Numbered from the stretch's first letter, positions 18,522 through 27,754 are shown. The stretch is DNA of 64,000 nucleotides from Sulfuricurvum sp. PD_MW2 (GCF_002633015.1 NZ_NSIU01000001.1:124001-188000), one strand, 5' to 3'. The notes: generated by a model not told the origin, from the letters alone. Numbers and translations are program-made.

Positions 18522-19292
18522 ATGGTGGATATACACGAACTTCACCTAAAAGATCTCCAAAATCCGCTTCATCCTTCTATGTATGAAGAATATAATAACT
18601 ATTCTATACTTATTCTGCGTCTTCCTGAACAGATCGGGAAAAGATCTAAAATCCATTCATACGGATTCATTCTCTCTGAAAATGTAGTTTATTACTACGA
18701 TAAAAAGCAAAACCTATTTCACTCTTTTGTTAATAATCTCGAAGAGCTATACCATTTTTTAAATGACAAAATCGATTCGCTCATGCATGATATTGAGTAT
18801 GTTCAAGAAAAGGTAGTTTCTCTCGAAGAGAGCCTGTATAAAAAATTTACCTCTTCTTTTATGGATCACTGGCACGAACTCAAAAAGGAACTTTCACGCT
18901 CAGAACGAGTCCTTTTAAAAGCGGTCGATGCTCTCAAAATTTTTATGACAAAATCAAAAGCTCTAGATACATTTCCCCTCAATGAATTTAATGATCTTCA
19001 TGAGCATCTAGAGCGAATTTTACGCTCTAACGTTGCGGTAAAAGATCAGTTGGATAATCTCTATCATTATTACACCCTTCGATCCAATGACCGAATGAAT
19101 CGGAGCATCTATCTGCTCACCATTATTTCGGTGATTTTTCTCCCGCTCAATCTGGTAGTCGGATTTTTTGGAATGAATACAGGCGGATTGCCGTTTCAAA
19201 ATTCAATGGGAACATTCGATGCATTTATTGCAATGATTGTTTTTGCCGTTATGCTGACTGCTGGTGTTCTATGGAAAATAAAAAGAGAATAA
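18522..19292 (+). CDS. CorA-family divalent metal ion transporter (short form)
   Basis: 256 residues, against about 315 for E. coli CorA. An N-terminal cytoplasmic domain with long helices (about 75-180) precedes two C-terminal membrane helices. The signature GMN is present in FFGMNTGG at the end of the first helix. CorA and ZntB share this architecture, so Mg, Co, Ni or Zn transport is possible. It has its own GGAG site and ends the operon. A terminator-like hairpin follows. Confidence 0.82.
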   Translation: MVDIHELHLKDLQNPLHPSMYEEYNNYSILILRLPEQIGKRSKIHSYGFILSENVVYYYDKKQNLFHSFVNNLEELYHFLNDKIDSLMHDIEYVQEKVVSLEESLYKKFTSSFMDHWHELKKELSRSERVLLKAVDALKIFMTKSKALDTFPLNEFNDLHEHLERILRSNVAVKDQLDNLYHYYTLRSNDRMNRSIYLLTIISVIFLPLNLVVGFFGMNTGGLPFQNSMGTFDAFIAMIVFAVMLTAGVLWKIKRE

Positions 19293-19313
19293 GAAACGAA
19301 ATGAAGAATAAAG

Positions 19314-19333
19314 TGCCGCTTTGAGAAGCGGCA
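19314..19333. terminator. Bidirectional terminator between CorA-like gene and rplS
   Basis: Perfect 8-bp GC-rich stem TGCCGCTT/AAGCGGCA with a TGAG loop (19314-19321, 19326-19333). On the minus strand it is followed by CTTTATTCTT, consistent with ending the rpsP-rplS operon; it also lies just after the CorA-like gene on the plus strand. Confidence 0.7.
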
Positions 19334-19339
19334 GAGAGA

Positions 19340-19699
19340 TTACTTGCGGCGAATTTCTTTAATACGCGCTGCTTTACCAGCAAGGTCACGTAGGTAGAAC
19401 AATTTCGCACGACGTACACGACCACGGCGAAGAACTTCGATTTTCTCGAGGCTGTCGCTGTAGATTGGGAATACACGTTCGATACCAACACCGTTAGCAC
19501 CGATTTTACGTACAGTAATAGTTTTACCAGTACCTTCTCCACGAATAGAGATACAGATACCTTCATAATTTTGAACACGTGATTTTTCACCTTCAGTAAT
19601 GGTTACTGCCAAACGAAGAGTGTCACCTGCACGGAACTCAGGGATGTTTTTACCAGCGATTTGCGCTTGTTCGAAGCTTGCAATATACTTATTTTTCAT
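19340..19699 (-). CDS. rplS: Ribosomal protein L19
   Basis: 119 residues. L19 sits at the 30S-50S interface. The [11 protein letters not shown] and [13 protein letters not shown]-like region ([18 protein letters not shown]) are characteristic. It is last in rpsP-khpA-rimM-trmD-rplS, and its first codons overlap the trmD stop by 11 bases. Confidence 0.97.
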   Translation of the reverse strand: MKNKYIASFEQAQIAGKNIPEFRAGDTLRLAVTITEGEKSRVQNYEGICISIRGEGTGKTITVRKIGANGVGIERVFPIYSDSLEKIEVLRRGRVRRAKLFYLRDLAGKAARIKEIRRK

Positions 19700-20384
19700 A
19701 AGATGTCCTTAGTTTATGCTTTTGAAGCTGCTCCGGCCTGAAGTATGCAGTTTTGCATTCAGACAGAGACGATTTTAGTGCACGGATTTTACTATGATTT
19801 CCCTTTAAGTATTCTGATGGAACACTCATATTCTCATAGAGCGGGGGTTTCCCAAACGTAGGTGCTTCCAAGAGTGGGGATTCGAAACTCTCATACTCCA
19901 GTGACTCGCTATTACCGAGTACCCCTTCGATATTTCGGACGATAGCATCTGTCATTACGAGAGACGGGAGTTCTCCTCCGGTGAGAACATAATCACCAAT
20001 ACTGAACACTTCATCGGCAAAACGCTCAACCACCCTCTCATCAATCCCTTCATACCGGCCGCTAACAAAAACGACATGTTGCTTTGAAGCAAGGCGCTTT
20101 GCATCGTTTTGGGTAAATTGCTTCCCTACCGGTGCCACAAAAATAATATGGGCATTTTCAGGAAGTGTTTTTAATGTATCAAAAAGGGGCTGAGGGGTCA
20201 TCACCATTCCAGCACCGCCTCCGGCAGCGGTATCATCGACTTTGTGATGTTTTGATGTACTAAAATCTCTGGGATTGAGAAAGTGTATCGAGAACTTCCC
20301 CGCTTCGATCCCCCGCTTGAGGATTGAATCTTGAAAATACCCCTCGATTAGGTTGGAGAAAATAGTGACATAGGTAAAGCGCAT
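19689..20384 (-). CDS. trmD: tRNA (guanine-37-N1)-methyltransferase TrmD
   Basis: 231 residues. It methylates G37 next to the anticodon, which prevents frameshifting. A SPOUT knot methylase: [12 protein letters not shown] near residue 56, [12 protein letters not shown] near 110, and the knot region [12 protein letters not shown] near 135. The C-terminal domain is present. The ATG overlaps the rimM stop by one base. Confidence 0.96.
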   Translation of the reverse strand: MRFTYVTIFSNLIEGYFQDSILKRGIEAGKFSIHFLNPRDFSTSKHHKVDDTAAGGGAGMVMTPQPLFDTLKTLPENAHIIFVAPVGKQFTQNDAKRLASKQHVVFVSGRYEGIDERVVERFADEVFSIGDYVLTGGELPSLVMTDAIVRNIEGVLGNSESLEYESFESPLLEAPTFGKPPLYENMSVPSEYLKGNHSKIRALKSSLSECKTAYFRPEQLQKHKLRTSYEK

Positions 20385-20938
20385 CAGGATGCCTCTAACA
20401 GATCCAATCCGCCCTCTACACTGATCACTTTTGCAGCTGCATCCGTTTTGAGAACAAAGTGATCAATGTACGGAATTAAAAACGTTGCACTTAATCCTTT
20501 GGCAACCAATGCGCCATCGGTTGCCACCAAAAGATAATCCTGAACACCGATCCGTTCAATCTCTTGTACTTTACCCAAAATCATCTCTCCCTCAACGACA
20601 CTGGCACCCAATAAATCAAACCAAAAAAACTCATTTTCACTCAGGTTGCATCGCTCGCGTGTTGCTTCGTATGTGGTGAATAATTTCGCATTCGTGAGTA
20701 CTTTGGCCGCTTCAGGAGTATCGATTCCTTTGAGATGGACAAGTTCACGTTCAGCGTTATAGGAAAGCAAAACGATCTCTTTGCCATTTTCAAGCATAAA
20801 AGCAGCATTGGGGATAAACTGTTCGGGAAAATCGGTGAAGAGGTTCAGTTTCATGTCCCCTTTAAGGCCGACACTGCGACCTAAAGTAGCGACATGAAGA
20901 AGATTTTCAGGCTGTGAATTACGAAAGCGGTTCGACAT
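20384..20938 (-). CDS. rimM: Ribosome maturation factor RimM
   Basis: 184 residues from the ATG at 20938. It assists 16S/30S head assembly. The N-terminal barrel (LLHVATLGRSVGLKGDMKL) and the C-terminal PRC-barrel domain (FFWFDLLGASV onward) are both visible. An in-frame upstream ATG at 20998 would overlap khpA by 80 bases and add 20 unconserved charged residues, so I reject it. The chosen start overlaps khpA by 20 bases. Confidence 0.93.
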   Translation of the reverse strand: MSNRFRNSQPENLLHVATLGRSVGLKGDMKLNLFTDFPEQFIPNAAFMLENGKEIVLLSYNAERELVHLKGIDTPEAAKVLTNAKLFTTYEATRERCNLSENEFFWFDLLGASVVEGEMILGKVQEIERIGVQDYLLVATDGALVAKGLSATFLIPYIDHFVLKTDAAAKVISVEGGLDLLEAS

Positions 20939-21158
20939 TGATTCGGTAACTTTTTCCGTCTTTGGCTTTGCATCCGGAAATGACGGTTTTGATCGCACCG
21001 ATCATTTTACCCTCTTTTCCGATCAGCTTGCCCACATCTGCCTGATTGGCGTACAAAACGATTTCGGTCACTTCGTCACCATCAAACGACTCCACCCGAA
21101 TCTCTTCGGGATAAGAGGCTATTAACTTAGCAAAACCTGCGACGAAGTCCGCGACCAT
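20919..21158 (-). CDS. khpA: KH-domain RNA-binding protein KhpA
   Basis: 79 residues, a single KH domain with the GxxG loop in VGKLIGKEGKMIGAIK. KhpA-type proteins (YlqC) bind RNA broadly, and in several bacteria pair with KhpB to affect cell division or small-RNA regulation. The position between rpsP and rimM is the standard one. It is separated from rpsP by two bases. Confidence 0.93.
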   Translation of the reverse strand: MVADFVAGFAKLIASYPEEIRVESFDGDEVTEIVLYANQADVGKLIGKEGKMIGAIKTVISGCKAKDGKSYRINVEPLS

Positions 21159-21160
21159 GA

Positions 21161-21391
21161 TTATTTACCGGTAATTTTTTTAACGCGGTCTGACATTTGA
21201 GCACCAACGCTCAACCAGTAGTTTAGACGCTCTTCATCTACTTTTGTAGTGATTGGGTCTGTCATTGGGTTGTAATAACCGATCAATTCGATCCAACCGC
21301 CATCACGGCGTTTACGACTATCGGTTACCGCGATACGGTAGAAAGGTTGTTTTTTACGTCCCATACGGGTAAGACGGATGACTGTTGCCAT
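21161..21391 (-). CDS. rpsP: Ribosomal protein S16
   Basis: 76 residues, starting [20 protein letters not shown], a strongly conserved S16 N-terminus. It is needed for 30S assembly. AAGGA lies seven bases before the ATG. It is the first gene of the ribosome-maturation operon. Confidence 0.97.
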   Translation of the reverse strand: MATVIRLTRMGRKKQPFYRIAVTDSRKRRDGGWIELIGYYNPMTDPITTKVDEERLNYWLSVGAQMSDRVKKITGK

Positions 21392-21485
21392 AGTGTGTTC
21401 CTTGTGTTTAATGTTTCACGTTAAAGTAACTTTGCAGAGTGTTTTGCCCACAAAAGCAAAAGAAAAACCGCAAAATCGCTTGAAC

Positions 21486-21535
21486 GCTAAGATAAGCGCT
21501 TCGAAAAGCGGCTACCTTAACGCTCTGACGCAGAG
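21486..21535 (-). other. Structured spacer between ffh and rpsP
   Basis: The 145-base gap holds two hairpins just after the ffh stop: a short perfect CTCTG-ACG-CAGAG (21523-21535) and a longer imperfect one (about 21486-21523, arms around AAGCGCTT and AAGCGGCT). No strong T run follows on the minus strand directly, although a T-rich stretch appears further on. It could be an ffh terminator or a leader of the rpsP operon. Confidence 0.35.
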
Positions 21536-21536
21536 T

Positions 21537-22883
21537 TTAGCGTGGTAAGCGCATCCCCTGCATCTGTCCCATCATACTTTGAAGATCTTTCATCCCCTGT
21601 TTGCCGGAGAATTTTTTTGCCATCTTCGAGGCATTTTTGAACTGTTTCAAAATACGGTTCACTTCGATGATATCCAAACCGCACCCTTTTGCCAAACGGG
21701 CTTTTCGGCTGTTGTTGAGCAACTCCGGATCTTCGCGTTCTTTCACCGTCATCGAGGATACAAGAGCTTTAATTTGTTTGAGCTGACTGGAGTTTTCCAA
21801 GTCAAAATCTTTGAGGGCAGAAGCCATATTCCCCATTCCCGGAATCATACCGAGAATAGATTTCATACTTCCCATCTTTTTGAGACTTTCCATTTGCTCT
21901 AAAAAGTCATTAAAGTTAAATTCACCTTTTTTGATCTTTTTGCTGAGCTGTTTCGCTTTTTTCTCATCGATAACAGAAGCGGTACGTTCTGCAAGCCCTT
22001 CGATATCACCAAGTCCCATGAGACGGTTGACGATACGATCCGGCAAGAAGATTTCAAGGTCTTCCATCTTCTCACCCGCACCGATAAAGCGGAGCGGCAC
22101 TTGGATCTGAGAAGCGATGCCGAGTGCAACTCCCCCTTTGGAATCCCCATCGTATTTGGTGAGAATGACCCCGTCGATACCGATTTTTTCGTTAAACGTC
22201 CCAGCAGTACGAACCGCATCTTGCCCAGAGAGTGAGTCGGCAACGTAGAAAATCTCATGAGGGTTGGCAGCCGCTTTGACTTCGGCCAATTCGCCCATCA
22301 ACTCATCATCAATTGCCAAACGTCCTGCGGTGTCGATGAGAACGACATCAACAAGCACTTTCTTCGCATGATCCAATGCCGCTTTGACCACATCAACCGG
22401 ATTTTTCGTCGTATCATCGGCATACAGTTCTACATCGATGCTAGCACACACTTGGCGAAGTTGCTCTACCGCCGCAAGACGCTGTAAGTCCGCTGCTACA
22501 ACGAGAACTTTTTTCTTTTGACGTACTTTGAGCCAGTTCGCCAATTTTCCAGTCGTCGTTGTTTTACCAGAACCTTGCAAACCGCTCATTAAAATAACGG
22601 TTGGAGATACCGGTGCATACACAAACCCTGATTTGCCTTTGACGTCCAAAAGTGCATACAAAGAGGTACGTAATGCATCCAAAAACTGATCTTTACCGAT
22701 GCCGCTTTGTTTCGTTTTGATCTCAACAGAATCGATCAGCTCTTTAACGACTTTATGATTTACATCGGCTTTGAGAAGCGCTTTTTTCAACTCGCCCAAT
22801 GCTTTTGTCAACGCCTTTTCATCATCGTGAAAACGGATTTTGCGAATGGCGGATGTAAATGATTCGGTTAGTGTATCAAACAC
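21537..22883 (-). CDS. ffh: Signal recognition particle protein Ffh
   Basis: 448 residues. The SRP54 GTPase binds 4.5S RNA and signal sequences and delivers membrane proteins to FtsY. The N domain is at 1-90, the G domain has P-loop GLQGSGKTTTTGKLA (about 105-119), and the C-terminal M domain is methionine-rich, ending MGQMQGMRLPR. The 4.5S RNA gene is not recognised here. Confidence 0.97.
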   Translation of the reverse strand: MFDTLTESFTSAIRKIRFHDDEKALTKALGELKKALLKADVNHKVVKELIDSVEIKTKQSGIGKDQFLDALRTSLYALLDVKGKSGFVYAPVSPTVILMSGLQGSGKTTTTGKLANWLKVRQKKKVLVVAADLQRLAAVEQLRQVCASIDVELYADDTTKNPVDVVKAALDHAKKVLVDVVLIDTAGRLAIDDELMGELAEVKAAANPHEIFYVADSLSGQDAVRTAGTFNEKIGIDGVILTKYDGDSKGGVALGIASQIQVPLRFIGAGEKMEDLEIFLPDRIVNRLMGLGDIEGLAERTASVIDEKKAKQLSKKIKKGEFNFNDFLEQMESLKKMGSMKSILGMIPGMGNMASALKDFDLENSSQLKQIKALVSSMTVKEREDPELLNNSRKARLAKGCGLDIIEVNRILKQFKNASKMAKKFSGKQGMKDLQSMMGQMQGMRLPR

Positions 22884-22927
22884 TTCAGCTCCTAAATGCT
22901 TTGGTTACAGGGTATAAAAAGTTTCGA

Positions 22928-22933
22928 ATTATA
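22928..22933 (-). promoter_or_regulatory. -10 box upstream of ffh
   Basis: Perfect TATAAT on the minus strand, 45 bases before the ffh ATG, in the 85-base gap after the pseudouridine synthase gene. This marks ffh as the start of its own transcript. Confidence 0.55.
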
Positions 22934-22968
22934 CTTAATTTTTTCTTGATTTAGACTTTATAGTGTTA

Positions 22969-23706
22969 TCAACTTCCAAAATGCCCGAATACTTTCGGCT
23001 CAGGCGCTTCAAATGTTTGCCCAAGTAACGTCACTTTTTTCGCATGAAGCATAACCCTCTTCGACTGTCGTCCGCCGTAACTCTCATCTCCGATAATCGG
23101 ATGTTGTGCGAATTTCATGTGCGCACGGATTTGATGCGTTCGTCCATGATGGATGATCAACTGTACCTTTGTCTTTTTCCCCGACACTTCGATCGGTGTC
23201 ACTTCGGTAATAGCAGGTTTCCCTTTTTTAGCCACTTTTGTATAGGCTTTGTTCCCTTTTTTCTCGGTAATGAGCGGCTGATCGATCACAAACGGTTCGG
23301 TTACCAATCCCTCGACCCACGCGACGTACTCTTTGTAAACACGGTCTTTTTTAAATTCGCTGATCGCTTTGAGACGGAACTCTTCGTTTTTGACCAGCAT
23401 CAACACACCGCTCGTTTCACGATCAAGACGGTGCAGTAATTGTGAACCTTTGAATTGACGCTCAATCTCATCGGAGTTGACAAATGCCGGCTTATCGACA
23501 ACGATCAAATCGTCGTTTTCAAAAATCGGGCGAACTTTTTCCACTTTTTGGACGATGAACACTGTCTTTGGACTGATCTCGCCCCGTGCGATCATCACCT
23601 TGTTATTTCCGACATAAACCAAACCGCGATCGATCAGTGATTTGGCCTCAGAGTTGGATATTCCCTCTTGCTCTGCTAGGAGCTTATACGCTTTTGGTTT
23701 TTCCAT
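22969..23706 (-). CDS. RluA/RluD-family RNA pseudouridine synthase
   Basis: 245 residues. The N-terminus has an S4-like segment (GISNSEAKSLIDRGLVYVGN). The catalytic motif is LLHRLDRETSGVLML (about residue 90), with the Asp as nucleophile. The C-terminal HHGRTHQIRAHMKF block is also typical. It isomerises uridines in rRNA or tRNA; the exact site cannot be read from sequence. It is one base after waaA and ends the operon that begins with the TPR gene. Confidence 0.92.
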   Translation of the reverse strand: MEKPKAYKLLAEQEGISNSEAKSLIDRGLVYVGNNKVMIARGEISPKTVFIVQKVEKVRPIFENDDLIVVDKPAFVNSDEIERQFKGSQLLHRLDRETSGVLMLVKNEEFRLKAISEFKKDRVYKEYVAWVEGLVTEPFVIDQPLITEKKGNKAYTKVAKKGKPAITEVTPIEVSGKKTKVQLIIHHGRTHQIRAHMKFAQHPIIGDESYGGRQSKRVMLHAKKVTLLGQTFEAPEPKVFGHFGS

Positions 23707-23707
23707 T

Positions 23708-24871
23708 TTATTTCTCCGTTAAATAATTAAGTACTTTTTGCAGATCGACACTTCCGTTGATCTGTGATGGAGGCATTCTTTCGGCATTTTTCAGTGCCGT
23801 CTCAATATTCTCCAATGTTGTGAACTGTACATGCGAGACGTATTTAAACAACTCACGTTGCAAAAACATCTGCTCGCCCGTAATGATTTTGCATCCGAAT
23901 GTTGCAGGTTCAAGGGGGTTATGCCCCCCGATCGGTGCGTAAGCTCCTCCCAAAATCGCGATGTCACTAATGGCATAGAGATTGTTGAGTTCTCCCATTG
24001 CATCGACGAGGATAATGTCACTTTCCAACGTTTGCGATTGGCTCCAGCGCTCAACACTCATCTGAGGCGCTATTTTCTGAATCAGTTCTCCCACTTTGGC
24101 AAAACGCTCCGGGTGACGCGGAACGACGAGCAACTTTGAGGATGGGTTATACATGTGATACGTAATAAAGCCTCTAAGTATCCCCTCCTCTTCCCCCTCA
24201 TGGGTACTCGCTGCGACAACAACCGTCCCCGTTGGTTTCATATAATGCTTTGTAGCTTCAATCTTTTGGGAGAGTTTAATATTCCCAACGACTTCGACAT
24301 TTTTGGCTCCCAAAGCGATGAAGCGAGCCATATCTTCAGTACTTTGACAAAAAATACGATCGCATTGAGAGAGTAATATCCGATAAAACCATCGCATCCG
24401 ATAGTATTTAGGAAAGCTTCGATCACTGATACGGGCATTGAGAGCAATAACACGCCCGCCTCGTACACGAACTAAACGAAACAATAGATACCAAAACTCC
24501 GCTTCGAGCACCACAACGGTTTTCGGACGTTTGATCCAAAACCATAGCCAGATTTCATAAGGGAGGTATCTCACCTGAGCAACGTATTTAGACGCTGCCT
24601 CATATCCTGTATGCGTGATAACGCTGATGGCGATCTTCTTATCTTTCAGTTTTTCTACAATCGGAGCAATCGCTTTTGCCTCTCCCAAAGAACAGACATG
24701 AAACCAAATATCATGCTCATCAAACGGAGAATTATTTCTGCCAAAAAAACGTGCCGGAATGGAATCGCGATATTTTTTTTTGAATGAAAGAAAAATCAAT
24801 GCAGGAAAAGTTACGACGTAAAGGAACGCCGCAACCAAAGTGTAAAAAAGATCGAACAGTATGTTACGCAC
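23708..24871 (-). CDS. waaA: 3-deoxy-D-manno-octulosonic acid (Kdo) transferase
   Basis: 387 residues, GT-B glycosyltransferase. It transfers Kdo from CMP-Kdo to lipid A precursor at the cytoplasmic face of the inner membrane. There is an N-terminal anchor helix, then HVCSLGEAKAIAP, the catalytic-region VVLEAEFWYL (about residue 120) and the C-terminal GGHNPLEPA motif that binds CMP-Kdo. The start is GTG at 24871, overlapping the upstream gene by 8 bases. Confidence 0.95.
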   Translation of the reverse strand: MRNILFDLFYTLVAAFLYVVTFPALIFLSFKKKYRDSIPARFFGRNNSPFDEHDIWFHVCSLGEAKAIAPIVEKLKDKKIAISVITHTGYEAASKYVAQVRYLPYEIWLWFWIKRPKTVVVLEAEFWYLLFRLVRVRGGRVIALNARISDRSFPKYYRMRWFYRILLSQCDRIFCQSTEDMARFIALGAKNVEVVGNIKLSQKIEATKHYMKPTGTVVVAASTHEGEEEGILRGFITYHMYNPSSKLLVVPRHPERFAKVGELIQKIAPQMSVERWSQSQTLESDIILVDAMGELNNLYAISDIAILGGAYAPIGGHNPLEPATFGCKIITGEQMFLQRELFKYVSHVQFTTLENIETALKNAERMPPSQINGSVDLQKVLNYLTEK

Positions 24872-25586
24872 CGATAGCGTCAGAAGGCTCTAAAAATAAG
24901 ATACGTCCACAGTGTGGGCAGAGAGTAATCTCTTCGCCTTTGATGACGTCGCTGTATACTTTATCGCTTACCGCCATAAAACAACCCATACATGCTTGAT
25001 TGCGAACCGGTACTGCCGTCGTATTTTTTGCCCAGCGGCGAATTTTTTGGTAGAACGACAATCCTTTTTGATTCATTGTTCCAACGAGCGCTTCTTTACG
25101 AGCGAATACCTCTTTGCGCTCTTCGTCTATGCGTGCCAATTTGACATCAACATCCGCTTTTACGCTAGAAAGTGTCCCTTCGATCTCCGCAGCTTTTGTT
25201 TCAAGCTCATCGATTTTGCTTTGTTTATGATCGATCAATTTTTCCAAACGCTCAATCTCTTCGTTAGCGAAGCTCACTTGCTCTTTTGCAATCTCTTCTT
25301 CAAGCTGAAGCGATTTCATTTCACGTTCTGTTTTCACTTCACCGCTTTTTTTAGCGTTCTCTTCCAATTTTGAAGAGAGTTCAGCAAGGTGAAGCTCATT
25401 TTTATGTTTTTTGATTTGTTCGTCTTTAATCTCTTGTTTGAGAGTATTGATTTCATTTGCGATGCCGTTTTTTGTCGCCATCAATGCTTCATACTGAAGG
25501 TTTGCTTCTTCGATTTGCGGTTCAAACGCGTCAATCTCTTTGTCTACCTGAGAAAGTTCGATCAATTGTTCAAGGTGTTTGTTCAT
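24864..25586 (-). CDS. flgZ: C4-type zinc-ribbon coiled-coil protein, FlgZ (HP0958)-like
   Basis: 240 residues. A long coiled coil (about 5-175) is followed by a zinc ribbon with CMGC and CPHC pairs. The family includes Helicobacter pylori HP0958, known to stabilise RpoN and to bind flaA mRNA, thereby linking sigma-54 to flagellar assembly. The ATG at 25586 has AAGGA just upstream; an in-frame start at 25610 is less likely. It sits between NIF3 and waaA, away from the flagellar genes, as in Campylobacter. Fold certain; role by family. Confidence 0.85.
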   Translation of the reverse strand: MNKHLEQLIELSQVDKEIDAFEPQIEEANLQYEALMATKNGIANEINTLKQEIKDEQIKKHKNELHLAELSSKLEENAKKSGEVKTEREMKSLQLEEEIAKEQVSFANEEIERLEKLIDHKQSKIDELETKAAEIEGTLSSVKADVDVKLARIDEERKEVFARKEALVGTMNQKGLSFYQKIRRWAKNTTAVPVRNQACMGCFMAVSDKVYSDVIKGEEITLCPHCGRILFLEPSDAIGA

Positions 25587-25621
25587 ACGGTTCCTTTTGG
25601 AGTTACACAATTACCTAATAT

Positions 25622-25640
25622 AGGGCATTTGAGATGCCCT
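25622..25640. other. Intercistronic hairpin between NIF3 and FlgZ genes
   Basis: Perfect 7-bp stem AGGGCAT/ATGCCCT with a five-base loop. On the plus strand it is followed by TTT; on the minus strand, the direction of the operon, by ATATTAGG. It could be a weak terminator or an mRNA-processing site separating the two parts of the operon. Confidence 0.4.
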
Positions 25641-25647
25641 TTTACAC

Positions 25648-26370
25648 TTAAAGATAGGTGAAGGGGTTTTTTGATGGTGAAATTATAACACTCAATCCTA
25701 ATTTTTCCAAATGTCTCCCTAAAACCTCACCAAAATAGCGTTCACTCTCATAGTGTCCGATGTCGATCATCGACAATCCAAGTGACTGTGCTTCCATCGC
25801 GTCATGGTACTTGATATCTCCCGTCAAAAAGCAATCGGCTTCTATTTGGCGCATCAGTGATGCACCCGATCCAGTCACTAATGCGCATGTTCGGATATAC
25901 TCATGACATTTCACTCCCCTTGTATGGGGAAGGCCTAATGCCATCTTGATCTTTGCCGCAAACGTATCATACGCTTCATCTATCCCAAGATACGCGACAA
26001 ATCCCTCTTTTGCGATAATCGGATATCCCAATACTTCGGTTGCGACATAATCGTTTAGATGGGTTTGGTCAAAATTGGTGTGCATCGCGATATTAGTAAT
26101 ATTTTTTCGAATCATCGGTGCAACAATTTTTGCGGGATATTGATTGAACTGCAACTGCTTCAATCCGCCAAAAATCACCGGATGGTGGGTAATTAACAAC
26201 GCATTCTCAGGAATAGATTCAATCAATTCTTCATCGATGTCGATACTGAGTACCACGTGTTCAATCTTTTGGGCAAAGTCCCCAACCAAAAGACCAGAGT
26301 TATCCCACCCTTCTTGCATCGCGAAGGGAGAAAGGGTATCCAGATGCTCATAGATCTCTTTGACTGTCAT
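25648..26370 (-). CDS. NIF3/YbgI family dinuclear metal-binding protein
   Basis: 240 residues, about the size of E. coli YbgI. Metal-binding histidines are seen in LLITHHPVIFGG (about residue 55-66), in HTNFD, and in the C-terminal GHYESE. Members form a hexameric ring and some were annotated as type 2 GTP cyclohydrolase I, but the physiological role is not settled. It overlaps the NYN gene by 4 bases. Confidence 0.9.
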   Translation of the reverse strand: MTVKEIYEHLDTLSPFAMQEGWDNSGLLVGDFAQKIEHVVLSIDIDEELIESIPENALLITHHPVIFGGLKQLQFNQYPAKIVAPMIRKNITNIAMHTNFDQTHLNDYVATEVLGYPIIAKEGFVAYLGIDEAYDTFAAKIKMALGLPHTRGVKCHEYIRTCALVTGSGASLMRQIEADCFLTGDIKYHDAMEAQSLGLSMIDIGHYESERYFGEVLGRHLEKLGLSVIISPSKNPFTYL

Positions 26371-27101
26371 TTTTCATAACTCCTTTTTGGACGTTTGATC
26401 CGAACGTGTACCGCCTGTGAACCTGAAAGCGGATCGGAGTATTTAAACTCAAACTCTCCCAAACTCTCTATCAGATCAAGCAGTTTTTTGAACCCATAAC
26501 TACGGGGATCGAATTCGGGAGATTTATTGATCAAATTTTGTCCGATTGCCCCAAGATAAGACCACCCCGCTTCGTTTGTCGTATCTTCGATGGCATTGCG
26601 TACCAGTGCCAAAAGAGCCTTATCGTCCCCTTTGATTTTGACATGCTCTTTATGATTGGATGAGCGTCGAAGGTTTTCTGTATAAATAAATTTATCACAT
26701 ACGCCGATGAATGCTTTGGGCGTTTTTTGTTCTCCAAACCCGTACACTTTGATCCCCGATTCCCGAATACGGCTTGCCAAACGGGTAAAATCACTGTCAC
26801 TCGAGACAATGCAAAATCCGTCAAAATTTTTCGTATAGAGCAGATCCATCGCATCGATGATCATCGCACTGTCCGTAGCATTTTTCCCGGTAGTGTAGGC
26901 AAATTGCTGCATCGGATGAAGACCATGTTCCAAAAGAACGTTTTTCCACCCTTTGAGCTTCATGTCCGTCCAATCACCGTAAATTCGTTTGACACTCGCA
27001 ATACCGTGCGCCGCAATCTCGTCCATGAGACCTGCAATGATCGAAGGTTGAGAATTATCCGCATCGATTAATACGGCAAGTCGGGCTTGATCATCGATCA
27101 T
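26367..27101 (-). CDS. NYN-domain (PIN-like) ribonuclease with OST-HTH/LOTUS domain
   Basis: 244 residues. The N-terminal NYN domain has the acidic residues of a PIN-like nuclease: LIDADNSQPS (about 11-20), NATDSAMIIDAMDLL and SSDSDFTRLA (about 100-110). After a linker, residues 165-235 fit an OST-HTH (LOTUS) domain, a fold thought to bind RNA. The combination suggests an RNA-cleaving protein with its own RNA-recognition module, in the cytoplasm. It is flanked in one operon by a TPR protein and NIF3, with 4-base overlaps on both sides. Target unknown. Confidence 0.85.
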   Translation of the reverse strand: MIDDQARLAVLIDADNSQPSIIAGLMDEIAAHGIASVKRIYGDWTDMKLKGWKNVLLEHGLHPMQQFAYTTGKNATDSAMIIDAMDLLYTKNFDGFCIVSSDSDFTRLASRIRESGIKVYGFGEQKTPKAFIGVCDKFIYTENLRRSSNHKEHVKIKGDDKALLALVRNAIEDTTNEAGWSYLGAIGQNLINKSPEFDPRSYGFKKLLDLIESLGEFEFKYSDPLSGSQAVHVRIKRPKRSYEK

Positions 27102-27685
27102 ATTTTCTCTCCTAATGTGAGCAATGCCTCTCGCGCCTGCGGAAAATCGTTTTGAAGTTCAAGTGCGCGTTTGTACATCGTTCTGGCTTCCTCAATGTTC
27201 CCCATGTCTGACAACAAATTGCCGTAATTAAAATAGGTCTGATAATATTGATCGTCAATCTCAAGCGCTTTGAGGTAATGGTCCTGAGCTCGTTCGTACG
27301 CCCTCTCGGATCGGTACAATGACGCTATAGCGTTGTGGGTCAAATCATCGTTTTCATCCAGTTCCAACGATCTCTCGTACAATTTGATCCCTTTGAGCCG
27401 ATCTCCATTTTTTGCCGTTACGTATGCAAGTTTGTTAATAATTTCCGGATTTTCAGGTTCCATCCGATGCGCCTCTTCGAGAATCGATTGGGCTCTCTCC
27501 GTCTCTCCACGTTCATACGCATCATCCGCCTCTTCAACCAACGATTCCGCTGAGAAAACTGCACTGTCTCCCTCTTGTGAAGGTTCGTTTGCCGATGTTT
27601 TATCTTCAAGTGTTTGGACGTGCTGATAAATCTGATATGCGAAAAAAAGTGTCGCCGCAAACATTAAAATTTGAAATGTTGACAT
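27098..27685 (-). CDS. Membrane-anchored TPR protein
   Basis: 195 residues. One N-terminal membrane helix (about residues 4-21), an acidic linker, then four to five tetratricopeptide repeats (about 50-190), with typical A/G-Y/F-A/P pattern as in YFNYGNLLSDMGNIEEARTM. It should lie at the inner membrane as a protein-interaction scaffold. No enzymatic motif. AAGGA precedes the ATG. It is first in the TPR-NYN-NIF3-FlgZ-waaA-pseudouridine synthase series. Confidence 0.85.
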   Translation of the reverse strand: MSTFQILMFAATLFFAYQIYQHVQTLEDKTSANEPSQEGDSAVFSAESLVEEADDAYERGETERAQSILEEAHRMEPENPEIINKLAYVTAKNGDRLKGIKLYERSLELDENDDLTHNAIASLYRSERAYERAQDHYLKALEIDDQYYQTYFNYGNLLSDMGNIEEARTMYKRALELQNDFPQAREALLTLGEKI

Positions 27686-27708
27686 AGTGTTCCTTTTTTG
27701 TAACGATA

Positions 27709-27721
27709 AGTATAATATAAT
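27709..27721. promoter_or_regulatory. Divergent overlapping promoters for the TPR operon and ppk1
   Basis: On the plus strand two overlapping TATAAT boxes (27711-27716 and 27716-27721) precede ppk1. On the minus strand TATACT (27714-27709) precedes the TPR gene. The two promoters occupy the same few bases, so they may compete. The whole gap is 69 bases. Confidence 0.5.
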
Positions 27722-27754
27722 CCCGTTAACTTAAAACCAAAATCGGTAGAACTT

